Assembly: GCF_910592395.1 (NCBI RefSeq)
Contig: NC_088313.1
Coordinates: 20,414,437 to 20,478,436, forward strand
DNA length: 64,000 nucleotides
Reading direction: 5' to 3'
DNA from: Lineus longissimus
Lineage: Eukaryota; Nemertea; Pilidiophora; Heteronemertea; Lineidae
A program made the position numbers and the translations under genes. Positions within the stretch are counted from its first letter, which is position 1; each line of letters begins with the position of its first letter. Positions 1 to 12,800 of the stretch are shown here, in pieces. The notes beneath the pieces are model-generated. The model did not search any database, was not told the origin of the DNA, and was given only the letters and a program-made list of their open reading frames with translations.

Positions 1-3000
1 ATTCTTTTCTGCCGATGAAATTGAAATGATGAACTGGTGGTCCCTTGAGACCTTAACAGCTTCTCGATTAAATAACGACATGGAACGAGCAAATTAAATT
101 GAAACGTCAACTTGCTCATGTATTGTATTATATGTCAGGCGGTGACTGTCGCCGTTGAAAGGTTAGACGATTCAAAGGCACAGCACAAGCAATGTTGTCA
201 AATTACGATGTACATGTACCTCTCATTAAAAATGAAAATATCATTCGCGCTATACTTGAAGAAACGGTCGATGTATGTTAGAGTGCAGCTCGCCCAAAAT
301 GCGTTTCGTATTCAAACTTCCAGTGTTGAGTGCCTCCTCTACCAGCGTTGCCGATTGCGACTCTCATTACATGTGATATATACAGTCATGTAGGTTGAAC
401 AAGTGTCGGCGGCATTCATCTTCAACAAGGGTGTTCCTATTCAGAATGTTAGATGACAAATTTTGAGAGAAGAATCAATTCGGTTTAGTCATAATGGGAA
501 AATACGATGATACATGCTTGCCACAGTGTGCAATATTAAAGGAAACACCACTCAGATCCGAATTTGTAGTAGCGTGCTTTCCTCATTCGATTTGAAAGTT
601 GCCAGAAGAGAGATTGCATTGAAACACGACATCTTGTCTCCCATTGTTCGACAGCGATGCCCATCACAATCTCCTCTTCCTGTCTGTCTTTTGTAGTTTG
701 GTGTTGTTGTCTTCGACCGCTGTGTGGCTTCATGACTTTTTAACTAATTTGACTTGATGACACATATGAACTGAAAGGCACGTTTGTCAGTATTCTAACT
801 CGATTATTTCATGATAATGCATGTTATATGTAAAGAGATTTTTTTGTTTTCCGTTTTCTCTTAAATGATGCACAATGTGGAGCACACCACGCACGCTTCC
901 AAATCCAGCAATATGTATGCATAACTTGCAAGCAGAGAAAAACATGCGCCGAATTAATCATGTACCACGGAGGGGAAAATTACTGTTTTTCTCAGAACTG
1001 ATGACAAGGCACTATCATGACTCTGAATAATATATGAACTCGTATCACGAGCATATACATCTATTTTTCTGAGGATATAACTGTCTACTCGAGTCCTCCC
1101 AGAAGATTTTGGCAGAGCAATAATGTCAAACCTTGATAATTGGACGTCACTCGTGCAGGCGAATATTTTGAAAAAATAATTGATTTCGTTGCTGGGAATT
1201 CTCAGTTAACTCTTTCGTCCCGACTATGTTAAATTGGTCAAAGGTGACTTCGTGTTATGCAAGGTCATGATAATTTAGCAAGGCCTACAACCGGAGAGGT
1301 GATCAGTTGAAAATGAAATTACGATAATGTGAGGAGAGCACCTGGGTAATACCAAAATTCTGGAAATCTCATGAATGCACTGAAACCATATAAACCCCAC
1401 CCTGGCGTTCTGTCGGTAACGGCGTATCAATAGAAAAGACCTAAGAAGCCATGAATTTTTCATCTTCGCGACCACCATCGCTTTGATGAAGTTCTGACAA
1501 GTCAACAATATTGCATAATTCATCTTGACGTTTAACAACTGGAAGTCAGTAATGCACCTTTTGAATCAATTGCGGGTTGAAGTGACCCATTACTTCCCAC
1601 TGCCCAGTGCGACCATTGATAGATTTTCCATCAGCGCTAATTTCCCAGGGGTTCGTCTCCGTCGTTCTCAAAGCTGCCTCCGATAGTCGTAAAGCTAATG
1701 ATAGGAAGAAAATACTGTCTCGGACTGATGTACCCTTTAGTCAAGGTATCGTGTAGCTTCAACGGCGTCAGCGCCACGATTTCTAGAGGGGAGGTCGTTT
1801 TGCTTGAGAGATGGGCGTTTTCCAAAAGTACGACCAGGGACTGACACAGCGAATGTTCCAGTTATATCACTAACGGTTATGCCCCATTACACGGATCGGC
1901 TGAAAAGGAACCCCTTGCAACTCCCACCAGACTATTTTCCGTTGGTTCGTGGTCGACCTCTTTTCAGAAATTACTTCCCTACCATTGGTTCGGAATTGGT
2001 TATTTCCCATGGCATCGATGTTTTCTCAGATTATTGGGTATGGAACAGTCGTCAATAACCTTATCGCCACACCTTTTGGTCGATTGCTACACTTGCTACC
2101 TCATATGGCTGTAACAGCGTAACAAAAGCCGAGCATAGTTTGATTCTTGGTCTGCTTGATACTCGGCAAGACAGGCCTTCCGCGATCGCCGGGCCTACCA
2201 ACTGAACATTCTGCCGTCCTTCTCCTCGACTTTTGACCAGCTACTTCAGTAAACGTAATCATCATATTTGCTATAAACAAACGACATGGTGTTATCGAGC
2301 TAAAAGATGTACATGTATTACTTTTAAAGATCCATCATCTACATAAGACATTCTCTGGTTAGTAGCCTATACATTATCGGCAAAGAGCAGATATAAGAAG
2401 GCTAGCTTTATAATACCGCATAAAGATTGCATCATAATAATGTCTGAATAAAAAGCTAGTTCTCTTTTCTTCGCCATCTCATGCGAATGCACTTTCTTTG
2501 TGCAGCTACATCTTGCTTTGATGTTGTTGGCGTTGATTCTGTTTGCACGCCAGCTAGCTATTGGGCACTTTGCGGTTAGACATTCGCGTTTATACTCATG
2601 TTTGTTACAAACAGAATGTTAAATAAATATAATGTCGTAATTATTTGGCTTTCATTAGCCATGTATATGAGTGCCAGATAGTTCCCTCAGCCTCTTGACC
2701 AGCATCCTTTGCTGATCTTCTCAAAGAATGAATAAAATAGTCAAGATTATTCCAAAGTTTTTAATGAGTAATTGTGATGAGAAATCAATGCCTATGCTTT
2801 TGCTATAGATATGGTTACCTGATAACTACATAGAACCAGCTGGCCAGATGGAAGTTGTATATTTCATAAACGTATCCATCGAAGCGATCGAGTCGTAATA
2901 AACCGATGAAGAGCGTAATGAAGAATTGTGTATAATGCCCCAGGAGCTATTCCGCATTACCACCATTCTCTTTCAACTTTTACCCTTCTTCTATGCGATC

Positions 3001-5502
3001 AGCTTCATTGGATTCAAGTTTTCCCACTCCTTTTGAATACATCTTACCGCCAAAGGATGGTGCTAAGGCAAAGGCATTGTCGGCCTCTGATCGGAAAGAG
3101 TATGACCAGGTACAATTCCAGGGTCTTGTTAGTTAGTTATTTTGCAATCATTCTAGACCTGACAAGGATGATATACAACACTAGAAAGAACCTTGAAACT
3201 TCAATTACCATTAACATTACGAAGAGGTCCGTGCCATTATCATCTACATGTATTAGACGCCATCAAAGACAACGTTTGGATTTTTAACGGGTGGATCGTG
3301 GCTCACTCCACTGCTCGGAGGGTGATACAGTCGATCGAACGTCGAAAGCCTGGTTTACTGAGATCGTAGGCGAATCTATTTGTTAATGCTTACTATCAAT
3401 CTATTCGTAAGAAATAATCTATGAATGTTTGCCCGTTAGTAACTATCAATAAACAGCCAAGCGTTAACCACCATTTTGAATGTGGTACGATATCATCAAC
3501 AATGCATTCTGGAACTTAAATTTACGGGTGCTTTCATATCAGCTCATGAAGCTTAGATTACCATGAATGTGTTACTGGTATTTCTCACCATAAGCAATCG
3601 GACGCAGACGAAGAACTAGCAACAGTTATTGAATCTTACAACAAACTATACCAGTGGCATGAAAGACGCGATAGAAGTCGCAATAGCTTTGTATCTTTCA
3701 TCGGTTTGAGTTTACTTGTAAGACAAGGCAGTCTTGCGAATGCGTAATGTCATTGGAGACGTTTTTCATTTAAAAACCTATTAGTCCAACAAGCACGTCT
3801 TATCAGTGAACGTATTCTGATCATACGGCATTTTTGAGACGGTAATGGACGCGGAAATGCAAGTCGAGAGAATATCATTGTAGCCGTACAATGATGAGAG
3901 AAGATGGTAGCTTTGGCTTATAAAGACTCTCTTAAAACGCCGTTAAGATATTATTGAGGGCGTTGGTCGGGAAAACTAGCGGTGAACGAGACAGGACGGT
4001 TTCCACAGAGGAGGAGGTGCTTTAAATGTCTAAATCTTAACGATTGGTAAAAGTAAGCATCATTTGGCGACACTTGGACACCTAAAGATAACCTCTGACG
4101 GGCTTTGCTCAGAAGATTTCATTTGTAGTTGACTTGAATTGTCACCAAAATCTGCTAAAGCAACTAACTAAATTGTTACTACAGCAACCAAACTTACGTG
4201 AAATGCCTTATGCCAGTCCTTAATCTGTTTTCGAGAAAACGAAGTTTTATTCAGGAGGTATTCCAAATCCTGGTCAGATATCCGAGCGTTTTTGTTCCCC
4301 ATTTTCACTTCTGTCTGGAGTTCTCAGCAGTTCTTACTCCTTTTATCCAAAGCAACACTCACAAAAATGTTATCTCCGAATCGTCCATCGAAATGATTCC
4401 CGATCGATCCTCCGCTAACTCCTCACTGTCCCGCGGTTAATACTTCACTACCAGCGATTCGCCAGTGCATCAATATATACAGTTGTTTCAAGAACCCTTG
4501 GGAAAGAGTTACGGCATCATCCTGACCACGTGTATCTTCTAAATTCGGTTACAGAATCAATTAGACGAGCGGAGATGCCGATGTCATGTCAGTGGTTTAT
4601 GAGCGACACGGGAATATCATGTGGAGTAGTAATGGCCTTTAAGAGATCAAAGTGCGATAGATGGCAATGTCTTGATGCTTGGCTTGTGAGGTGTGGTCGT
4701 GGTGATTGTATCATACTCGCAAGTATAAGAGATACCTAACCATCCACTCTGTGGAGGGATTTCCTTTCGGTGAGTTGAGATCATGCGGTTGACGTTCTTG
4801 AGACCCCGTCACCAGAGTCGAGTAACACCCGAGAGAAGTTAAAAATCGGGGATAGGTAAACGAGAAATATAACAGCGATGCTTGGAGGGATTCGACCAGT
4901 CATGTCATTTCGATATTGTAACTGTTGCCAAGTGATGTTTTCTCGTTGAGGTCCTTGGTCGATAAAGTCAAAAGAAACTAAGTAATGATCAATGATATAT
5001 AGATGCCCCTTCGCCATTGAAATAGGCTCTGATCCGCTGTACATCGAGCCTGAGCCCCCGGAAGGGAGATCTAGATGCCCTTTAGCGATGCTATAGTTTT
5101 AATGGATCAGGAGAACGGCCAGCACTGACGGATGCCGGTTGAAGCCAATACAGCCATGAGTCAGTTGGTATCCACTGTTTGAAGGTCGCTAATGAGAGAC
5201 AGAGGATGGGAGACAGACGCTTAGCAAGACAAAAACGGTCATCCCAATGAGTTGGTACTACGACGGCAATGATTGTGCTTAACGTATGGCTTTGACATTG
5301 GTGGGTCATTGTCAAATTTTCCTCCAAGGAAATGATCATGTTGGTATTGGGTGGCTGTGACGCAGCTCCAAATTCGTCTTCAGAGAATGGCGTTTGCATG
5401 ACAAATGATTGTGACATTGTCCGCAGGAAACATATTGGCTACAAGGGGTCTTTATCAGCCCAGCGTCTTATCCACTTGGTGTCGGTGCTCAGTTAGGACA
5501 GG
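1..5502. other. Gene-free stretch
   Basis: I see no exon with supporting splice signals and no recognisable protein here. Only short open frames occur on both strands, none longer than about 120 codons and none resembling a known family. Several TACATGTA palindromes are present, for example near 210, 2310 and 3243. The region lies downstream of the minus-strand coiled-coil gene. Confidence 0.5.
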
Positions 5503-6565
5503 CTTGGCACCAGATGGCGTTCTCAGTTCACGAAGCCTTCCTTCTGATCAACAGCTGTGTGATTGAGACCAAGGCTCTCGTTCTGTCCTGAGTGCACAGA
5601 GTTTTGTTCCACCGTTTGGTGGCAAGGACATTTCTTGTAGAATGTCTTGGCTCTGTGTCCCGAGAAGACCTCCACTCCACTATACTGATAGATTGTGACA
5701 TTGTCTCTGGAATGTCTGGACATCTTCAGAGAAAGACCAAATCAAGAAAACTTCTGTAAATCATTTTTAATATAAACATACCTCTGTTTAAAACATTGTA
5801 ATCTTACAAAATATACTTTTGATATTTATACATTTGGGATGTGAAAGTGCAAAATAGTGAACTATCAAACTTGTACATCAGAACTGAAGGACGGATGAAT
5901 GATATCACTTTGTCTAAGATATCACAGTTTTATAGCAAACATGTCAAATCTAAATCCATCCGTAAACCCCACATTTGATTTCCCCTTAGAGATTTTAATC
6001 AAGTTGTCCTTAAACGTGTTGCCTTTCATAGTCTTCTTGGCACAAAGACAAAGACATATACACAATATAACCAAGAACATATCCAGGACAAGCCATTGAA
6101 ATACATATTTCATGAATGCACATCTCTTGAGACACTAGATAACCAGATTTGGCAGCGATCTCATAAGTTTTATCACTCCTAAAACTGGTACAAGTATCTA
6201 GTCTCTTATTGTTATGAATTTGTCCCCAGTGTCCTCTGATTGGGTGGTCTCGACCGAAACATCCAGGGCAAGTTGTCGACAAGCCAACACAACAGTTAAG
6301 TGCTAGGGGAAGTGCGACCAACAGTCAGGCCATCAGTCAGACCAGTAGAGTTCTACAACTGTCGTCAGACAAAGCAACTTCTGCGACAAGAAGCAATTAC
6401 GTGCAGGACTTCGCACTGCTGCCACCTGGTGCGAAACAGAGGAACTTGAGGGGGTGAACATCTGCTTGATGACCATGCTGGCATAGATTCAGCACTCTGT
6501 TTTGACTAACTTATACAAAGTACATGTACTGGCAACTTCAAATTTCTTCCTAACAGAAAAAGGAA
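5503..6565 (-). other. Probable 3' untranslated region of the coiled-coil gene, with small ORFs
   Basis: This lies just beyond the stop codon of the minus-strand coiled-coil gene. The first polyadenylation-like hexamer I find on the minus strand is ATTAAA, seen as TTTAAT at 5766-5771, which would give a 3' UTR of about 0.8 kb. Two small minus-strand ORFs lie in or past it. The one at 5922-6113 (63 codons) begins with a hydrophobic, cysteine-rich segment followed by a basic stretch. The one at 5523-5723 (66 codons) is preceded by a plausible acceptor. Neither resembles a known family, and I treat both as unproven. Confidence 0.3.
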
Positions 6566-6839
6566 TCAGTCTATGCTTTCCATGGCAGAGCTTCCAGCCT
6601 TAGACCCCTCAGTCCGATCACTACCGGCTGTACTCAACCAAGGCTCCTCCACATCCATCCCTGTGGCCTCGCCATCTGCCTGACACCTCGCGAGGGCTTC
6701 TTTTTCCTCATCTGTCAGATCGAACTTTGCAAGCTCTGCCTTCTCTCTTTCCTCTTCCTGGCGTAGAAGCTCCTTTTTACGCTCCTCCTCATGCTGTGCC
6801 TTCAACTCAAGTGCCTGTATTAGACGAGCGCCAACCACT
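6566..6839 (-). CDS. Terminal coding exon of the coiled-coil gene
   Basis: The acceptor is a short pyrimidine tract ending TTCCAG. The exon enters in phase 2 and joins directly and in frame to the exon ending at 8630. It encodes about 90 residues: a strongly charged helix with the run HEEERKKELLRQEEEREKAE, then an LTDEEKEAL segment, then a serine/acidic tail ending AMESID and a stop. The composition is clearly coding-like and fits a coiled-coil C-terminus. I found no exon in the 1.8-kb intron that would have to be inserted to keep frame. Confidence 0.65.
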
Positions 6840-9800
6840 CTGGAATTACCGCAATGTTAGAGTGAGAAGAGGCTTTGATAGAACATGCAGAAAGTGGGGA
6901 AACACAATATTCAGCAAGAAAGTAAGAACAGGAGCACACAAAGAACTTGTAAGAGATATAAGAAGGAAGACACCAGAGAAAGAAAGTGAAGGGTTTTCTG
7001 GAAACAAGAAATCATGGAAAAAGGAAAGTATGACAGTGTCATGCTTGCGGAGCTGAAATGTGCAATAGAAACAAGAGAATGAGAAAGAATAACAGAAGTT
7101 AGTTGCAAATGTTCTGAGAGCTCTGGACTCATATAGCTGAAAAGATATCAATCACCAAATGACATGGAGGTCATCATGATGCAAGTCTACAAACATTCTG
7201 AGAAGATATTTATAAGAAGGCCGCCCTAAAGTCTCTGGTAAGCACAGCTTAACTACAGCGAGGCAGGTTCTACGAGGACTCCTTTCTCCTTTTCATCTGA
7301 GGTTGGGTTCTATTCCTATAAGGTCACTGCCGCATGTACTCCAAGGTGTTAAGTCTACCACAAGGGTCATGGACCAGCAGGGATGGCAGCTACGCCTTCT
7401 GCCAACGAAGCATACAGGATGTAAGGTGTATCCGAGGAGTACTACAGGGACCAGCTGAGGGTGTGCTCTATTCCTTAAGCATAGGCAAAGGCCTGTGGCT
7501 GAAAGATACAAAACAAAGGCTTGTGAGGTGCAAATAACAACAGAAAATTCACGCCGTGAACCAACACCATAAGATAACAATATGATAAACTTCAGCTAAC
7601 TAAAAACAGCCCCTTTTTTCACTAAGAACAGAACATTGGCACTCATGAATTAACTTTTTGAAACAGTAAGATCCCTTCAAACTATTTCCTCACACTATCA
7701 AGGGATCACCTGGGCCCAGACTGGACGCTGAGTGTTAGAAATGACTTTGGTTGAGGAGCTATGTGTATGCAGGCAGGAGTGATAAGAAGCTCTTTTGTTA
7801 GAGCACCTTTACCAATTTACACGAGGAACTTGTTAAGGTACTCCATTGTTTGGGACTAGGAAGGGGGAGGATATTCCAACTTAGGTGGATGTAAGCTGGT
7901 GGACTATTCCACTTCAAATGCTCAACAATCGATGGGGGGAGGGGGGGGGGGGGAATAAGCAACAATTATGTGCAGGCAAGAAATGAAAAGACAAAGAAGT
8001 TGGATGACAGAACAGGGATTTCTTCATCTTGTGAAATGGGCGGGGATAAACTTGGGATTTCACAGTTAAATCATGGACAATTAAACCTGGGAAAAGAAAA
8101 TATGAAATTAATAAGTGTTTGGCTTTCCCCAAATTGTGCATACAACGAATATCACACACAACACAAATACATCAAGTAGCTCAGCCACCAATAAAAGGGA
8201 TTTGTCCTTTCTTCAACAAAATCATGGCTGGTCTCTTTTAAGTCATGTGTCAGATAATCTGCTGTAGTTCTTGAAAACAGGACAACTCTGCAAATGGCAC
8301 CATAGTCATTCATGAAATTGTACGCAAAATATGACTGTGATTTTGTTGAAAAATAGGTCAAATCACTTCAAAGCCCACAGCTGCACAACATCTGACAGCC
8401 CACCTTCCAGTATGAGGGGAGTCTGAAATGCAATAGAGATTTTTTGTAAAATTTATATATGATCACAAAGTGATTTACTCAGCACACATAGCAGAACCAT
8501 TGACCTATCTTTTCACTCACTTTTTAAGCTGAGAACTGAACAACATTACCACATTATGATCTCACTATAGAATGTAGGCCTATACGTGGATCCTTTTCAC
8601 TCTAATCAGTTCAATGTCAACCTCCTTACCTCGCGATGTTAGCAGCCAGATTCTTGATATTCTCCATGGTAAAGATTGGATGTCTGTCAGACCCAGCTGG
8701 AGACTGGCTGTAGCCAGACATGGCCTTACTAACTGAAATCACGAGAGAAGACATATAGTTGCTGCAGACCGAGTTGGCAGATGAATTACAAGACGCTCTC
8801 TCTATAAAGACATGGGTAGCTGCTCTCACAACATCGAAATGATCATTACCAATAACCACAATCGGGACACTTTTGAGTAAAGGCAGTAGGCCCTATTCCT
8901 TGTTGGGAAGGTTCTAAGCTATACGAGAAAAGTCATTGAGACAGGAATCCTTGGATGTGTCGTCCTTCAGAGACTTACTCATATTAGTCATAGGTGCATT
9001 CATCATCATCATGTCACGAGCGAATGCCACTTTCTCAGCAACAGATTCTTTCACCACTGGTGAGATCTGCAACAGACTCAGGTAGCTTGTCATCTCTGAG
9101 AGCTGTTAAGGAAATACTCGTCTCAAACATAGGATAAGGTACCATAGTGGAAGAAGAGTAGCTTGGCTAATGTCGAAAGTGTAACAATCTGTGACAACTA
9201 GAAACCACAATGTTTGAATCAAGAGTTACAACATTCATCACAAAAGGATACGAGAAAGTTTCTGGATTGGCACGGCTTCCTCCGTCTCATCAAACTGGAT
9301 GACGAGACAGTCTGTTTCGTAGTAGAGCCTCTTTCTGAGCTTGTCATTGGAGACGGAGAGAATGTTGTCAAGAGCGTCGGAGAATTCCTTGTAGGTCATC
9401 TGTCCAGGTTCGTTGGCAGGATGTGTGATCAACTTGGCTTCACACTACGGGAGAGATAATCATCAAACATGAGAGACTTGTTCAGGTGGGCAGTATGAGA
9501 CAAGGGATTACTAGGCAAATTGGCTGAAAGGGCTTTATCCTGCCGTGCAAATATGCCACAAAGGTACATTTTCATCAGCTGTGAAAGCAAGAAGATCTAG
9601 ACTGAGAAGTAATGCTTGATTGTCAACAGACTCTAGGCACGCCCAGTGGTAGGTAATGAATTTTAGACAACAGAGGAAAGTTTGGGCACTCAACTGTTGA
9701 TACAATACCTGAACCAGTTGGTGGAATAGAGATGGTTTATACTTACATCCAAGAATCTGGGCTCTCGATACTTGAGGATGATATAGAGAATGTACTCATA

Positions 9801-12800
9801 GACTAGCTCTGCTGAAACCTTGTTCTCTGAGAAGGACACGAAGCCCATGTGTAACGTCTCCAGGTCATCTTCCTGTAAGAGTAGGGGAATATGTGTTCAA
9901 ACCAGGCTGTCTCGCAACCAACTTTATAGGGCCTCATTCAAAAGATCACCATCACCATGTGCTTGAGCACTGTAGGCACAGAGAGAGACCAGAAGGCTTG
10001 GATCTATGAGCGCATACAAGGTAAGGTGTTAGTGACATACAAAAGCTGAATAATCAGACAAAACTTACTGTACAGAATGGGTAGACGACTGAAGAAAAGT
10101 TTCTGAAGTCCTCCACATCTCTCCACTGGACTTGCGTGATGAAGTCTGAGAGGAGGAGGATGTAACGGAAAGTCGAGGCATCCAAGTTACCAGTCAGGAT
10201 GTTGGCCAGGATCTGAACGGTCTGAAATAGAAGGGAAAGTTACACTGTTATCTCCAGCGATCTTCAGTGATGTCAATACGTGAAGCACCTGGTTTAAAGT
10301 CAGCGTGTAGAAGTCACACAAGCTACTATATTAACCACAAAGATCCTGGATGTCAGCAGTCCAAAGTTCCACAATCATACAGCGTTAACATAGTCTAGAC
10401 CCTACCCTATTCATTGATCTACCCTATTCGTTGACCTACCCTATTCGTTGACCTACCCTATTCGTTGGTGCATATTCAAGAAGAGCTGTAATGAGATCAT
10501 AAGCACTCAAGAAGACGACGTCCTCCTTGAGATAACGCTCACGGAGGAAGGAGTACATGTTGTCCAGGATGCTTTGGTAGCCATCGTCCTCAAGACCATA
10601 CTCATCCTGCCACAACATATAGGCATAGAACTGTTCGGTGATGGATAAAGTCCGCCGCTGAAAGAAAATTGGACCGTTCTGTTAACTGATCTCATCCAGG
10701 GCATCTGGTAATTGACAGGGTATTGGACTATTTTCCAATAATGATAGTCTGATACTTACGACAGTCAATGGCCGAGGTATGACTCTTCTTAACAGTGTTC
10801 TGGTGGCGTAATCATCCCATATTCTGTTCAGGGGATATTTCTGAAATAAACAGACGACCACAGCATTAGTTTACCCACAAACTACAACCTTACAAGTTGT
10901 CTAAGACAACCGATACTCCTTCAGGCTCAACTGATTTTGTCAGAAGTCAAGAAGTCGGCAAATTTTATCTTTCAAGTTCAGTATGTTTCTTACCATGTGT
11001 GCCTCAATGCCCATGCTTGGGCTTTCCCTGAGGAATGACGGTGTATCAGGTAACGATTCCCCCTCACCAATACCTTCCAGTTCACGGTCCGGGATACCGT
11101 CGAAACCCTCAAACTGGCGATGTTTCCCTGTCGACTTTCTATCAGCTGTTGTGGGGGTCTGGAGAGTGGTTGCAGTGAAGGGCTTGAAGAATGTACTGAA
11201 AATAGAGCAAAATATGAAGTGAATAAGCCCACTACGAAATAGTTAGTTTAGGAGTTGAAAGTCCAAGTCAAAAGGAGATTTGTAGCTTGTTGATCCCATT
11301 GTTTTAAGAGCCAATACTTACTCCATCATCTGTTGGTTAATCTTGACTTTGGGCCTTGTGATCTTGAGATGTGTGCAGTTGTGTGGCAAGGGGAATGCTA
11401 TCTCAGCTCCGCGGACTCTGTGTGGACATATCAGAGTCTAGAAAGAAGAAAAGCTGGCAGGTTATTCTAAACCTTTCTCATTCCATGTGCCAAGAAAAGC
11501 TTCAAATGACTGGGAAAAACTGTCAGTATTGTACTTCAAATGGCTCATTCTTAGTGATGTAGTCACCTATCCTGACAAAGTGAGTACTCTTTGATACCTT
11601 AAACCTTAAAGTTTCAAATGAAAGCAAACCTTCGTTCAACTGCAGCGTTTTCTGTGAGATTTCTCCCAAAACCTGAGTGCCACTTTACCATGACATAAAT
11701 GTAGAGTACTGTTTACCTTTTCACCACAGCTCGGGCAATACTTGGCATCTTTGAATTCATGGAACGTCTTTCCCTGATTGGTCGACGTGTACATCATGGC
11801 GGCATACTTGCTGAAGACACGCTCCTGCGGGATGAACGGATCAGGCTGTGCTTCTTCTTCATCAACATCTAGACCCTCAGTCAACAGAGACTCTGCAACG
11901 GAAGAGGTCACTTGTCTTTATCTTAACTCAAGCTATGGTTCACTTTGAACTAGACTTTTGCTAAGATCCTTCATGCTGTTAACAAACAAGAGTTTTGCCT
12001 TCAGATACCAACTCCCTGGCACGAATATAAGTTTTCACCAACCTTTTGATGGGTCTGTGGGTCCTGACTTGCCACCTTTACCGCCCTTCTTCTTTTTCCT
12101 GAAAAGTAATCAATGGAAACAGTGGTTTAGTTACTACAGGTCATTCAAATCATGACAAATGGTGGTACCTATATGGTCTCAGCAGGATTGGTCATTCAAT
12201 TAGTTAGTGGTCAGACTGGCACAAGATGCAATCAGTTATACCAATCAGAGAAGTATGAAAAACTGCTCTGATGAGCAAATTCAACAGACGTTTACGCTCA
12301 GTTTCAGATATGAAGTTGTCAGTAACTTCGTACAGAAGCTGGGTAGAAAGTATCAGTATACAGACGAGTGGTTTAAAGACGAGGAATGTTCAATACATAC
12401 GCAGCGACTGCTGGTTTGTTCTCCTCTAAGATCTGTAACTGTTCCTCCAACATGGTCTTGTGCTGCTTAATCAACTCCAGTTCAGTGTTCAGCTCATCGA
12501 TGGACTTCTTGAAACGAGTCTGTTTCACTTGTAGCTGGAGCAAAGACGACAACAAAATAACCCTGGTGATATTATACAACCGGAACCTCAGAGGTGACAA
12601 GCACTGTCGTTTGTATTACACCACTCCAGCAGCTAGCATAAATGCATGCAAATCATCATTCAATCAATCAGAGTCCACTGAGAATATCTTAGTAGACAAC
12701 CGATAGGCCGCTGGAACTAACCTCTTGGTCTACTTTTTCTATCTCATCTTCTTGTTTTTCAAAGTCCTCCTGAGACTGACCGTCTGGTACGTGTTTACTG

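Noticed and set aside
7340-7520. Possible exon with peptide-like reading behind TTTCAG
   Set aside because: The best-looking frame is interrupted by TAA and TAG, and no phase fits the neighbouring exons.
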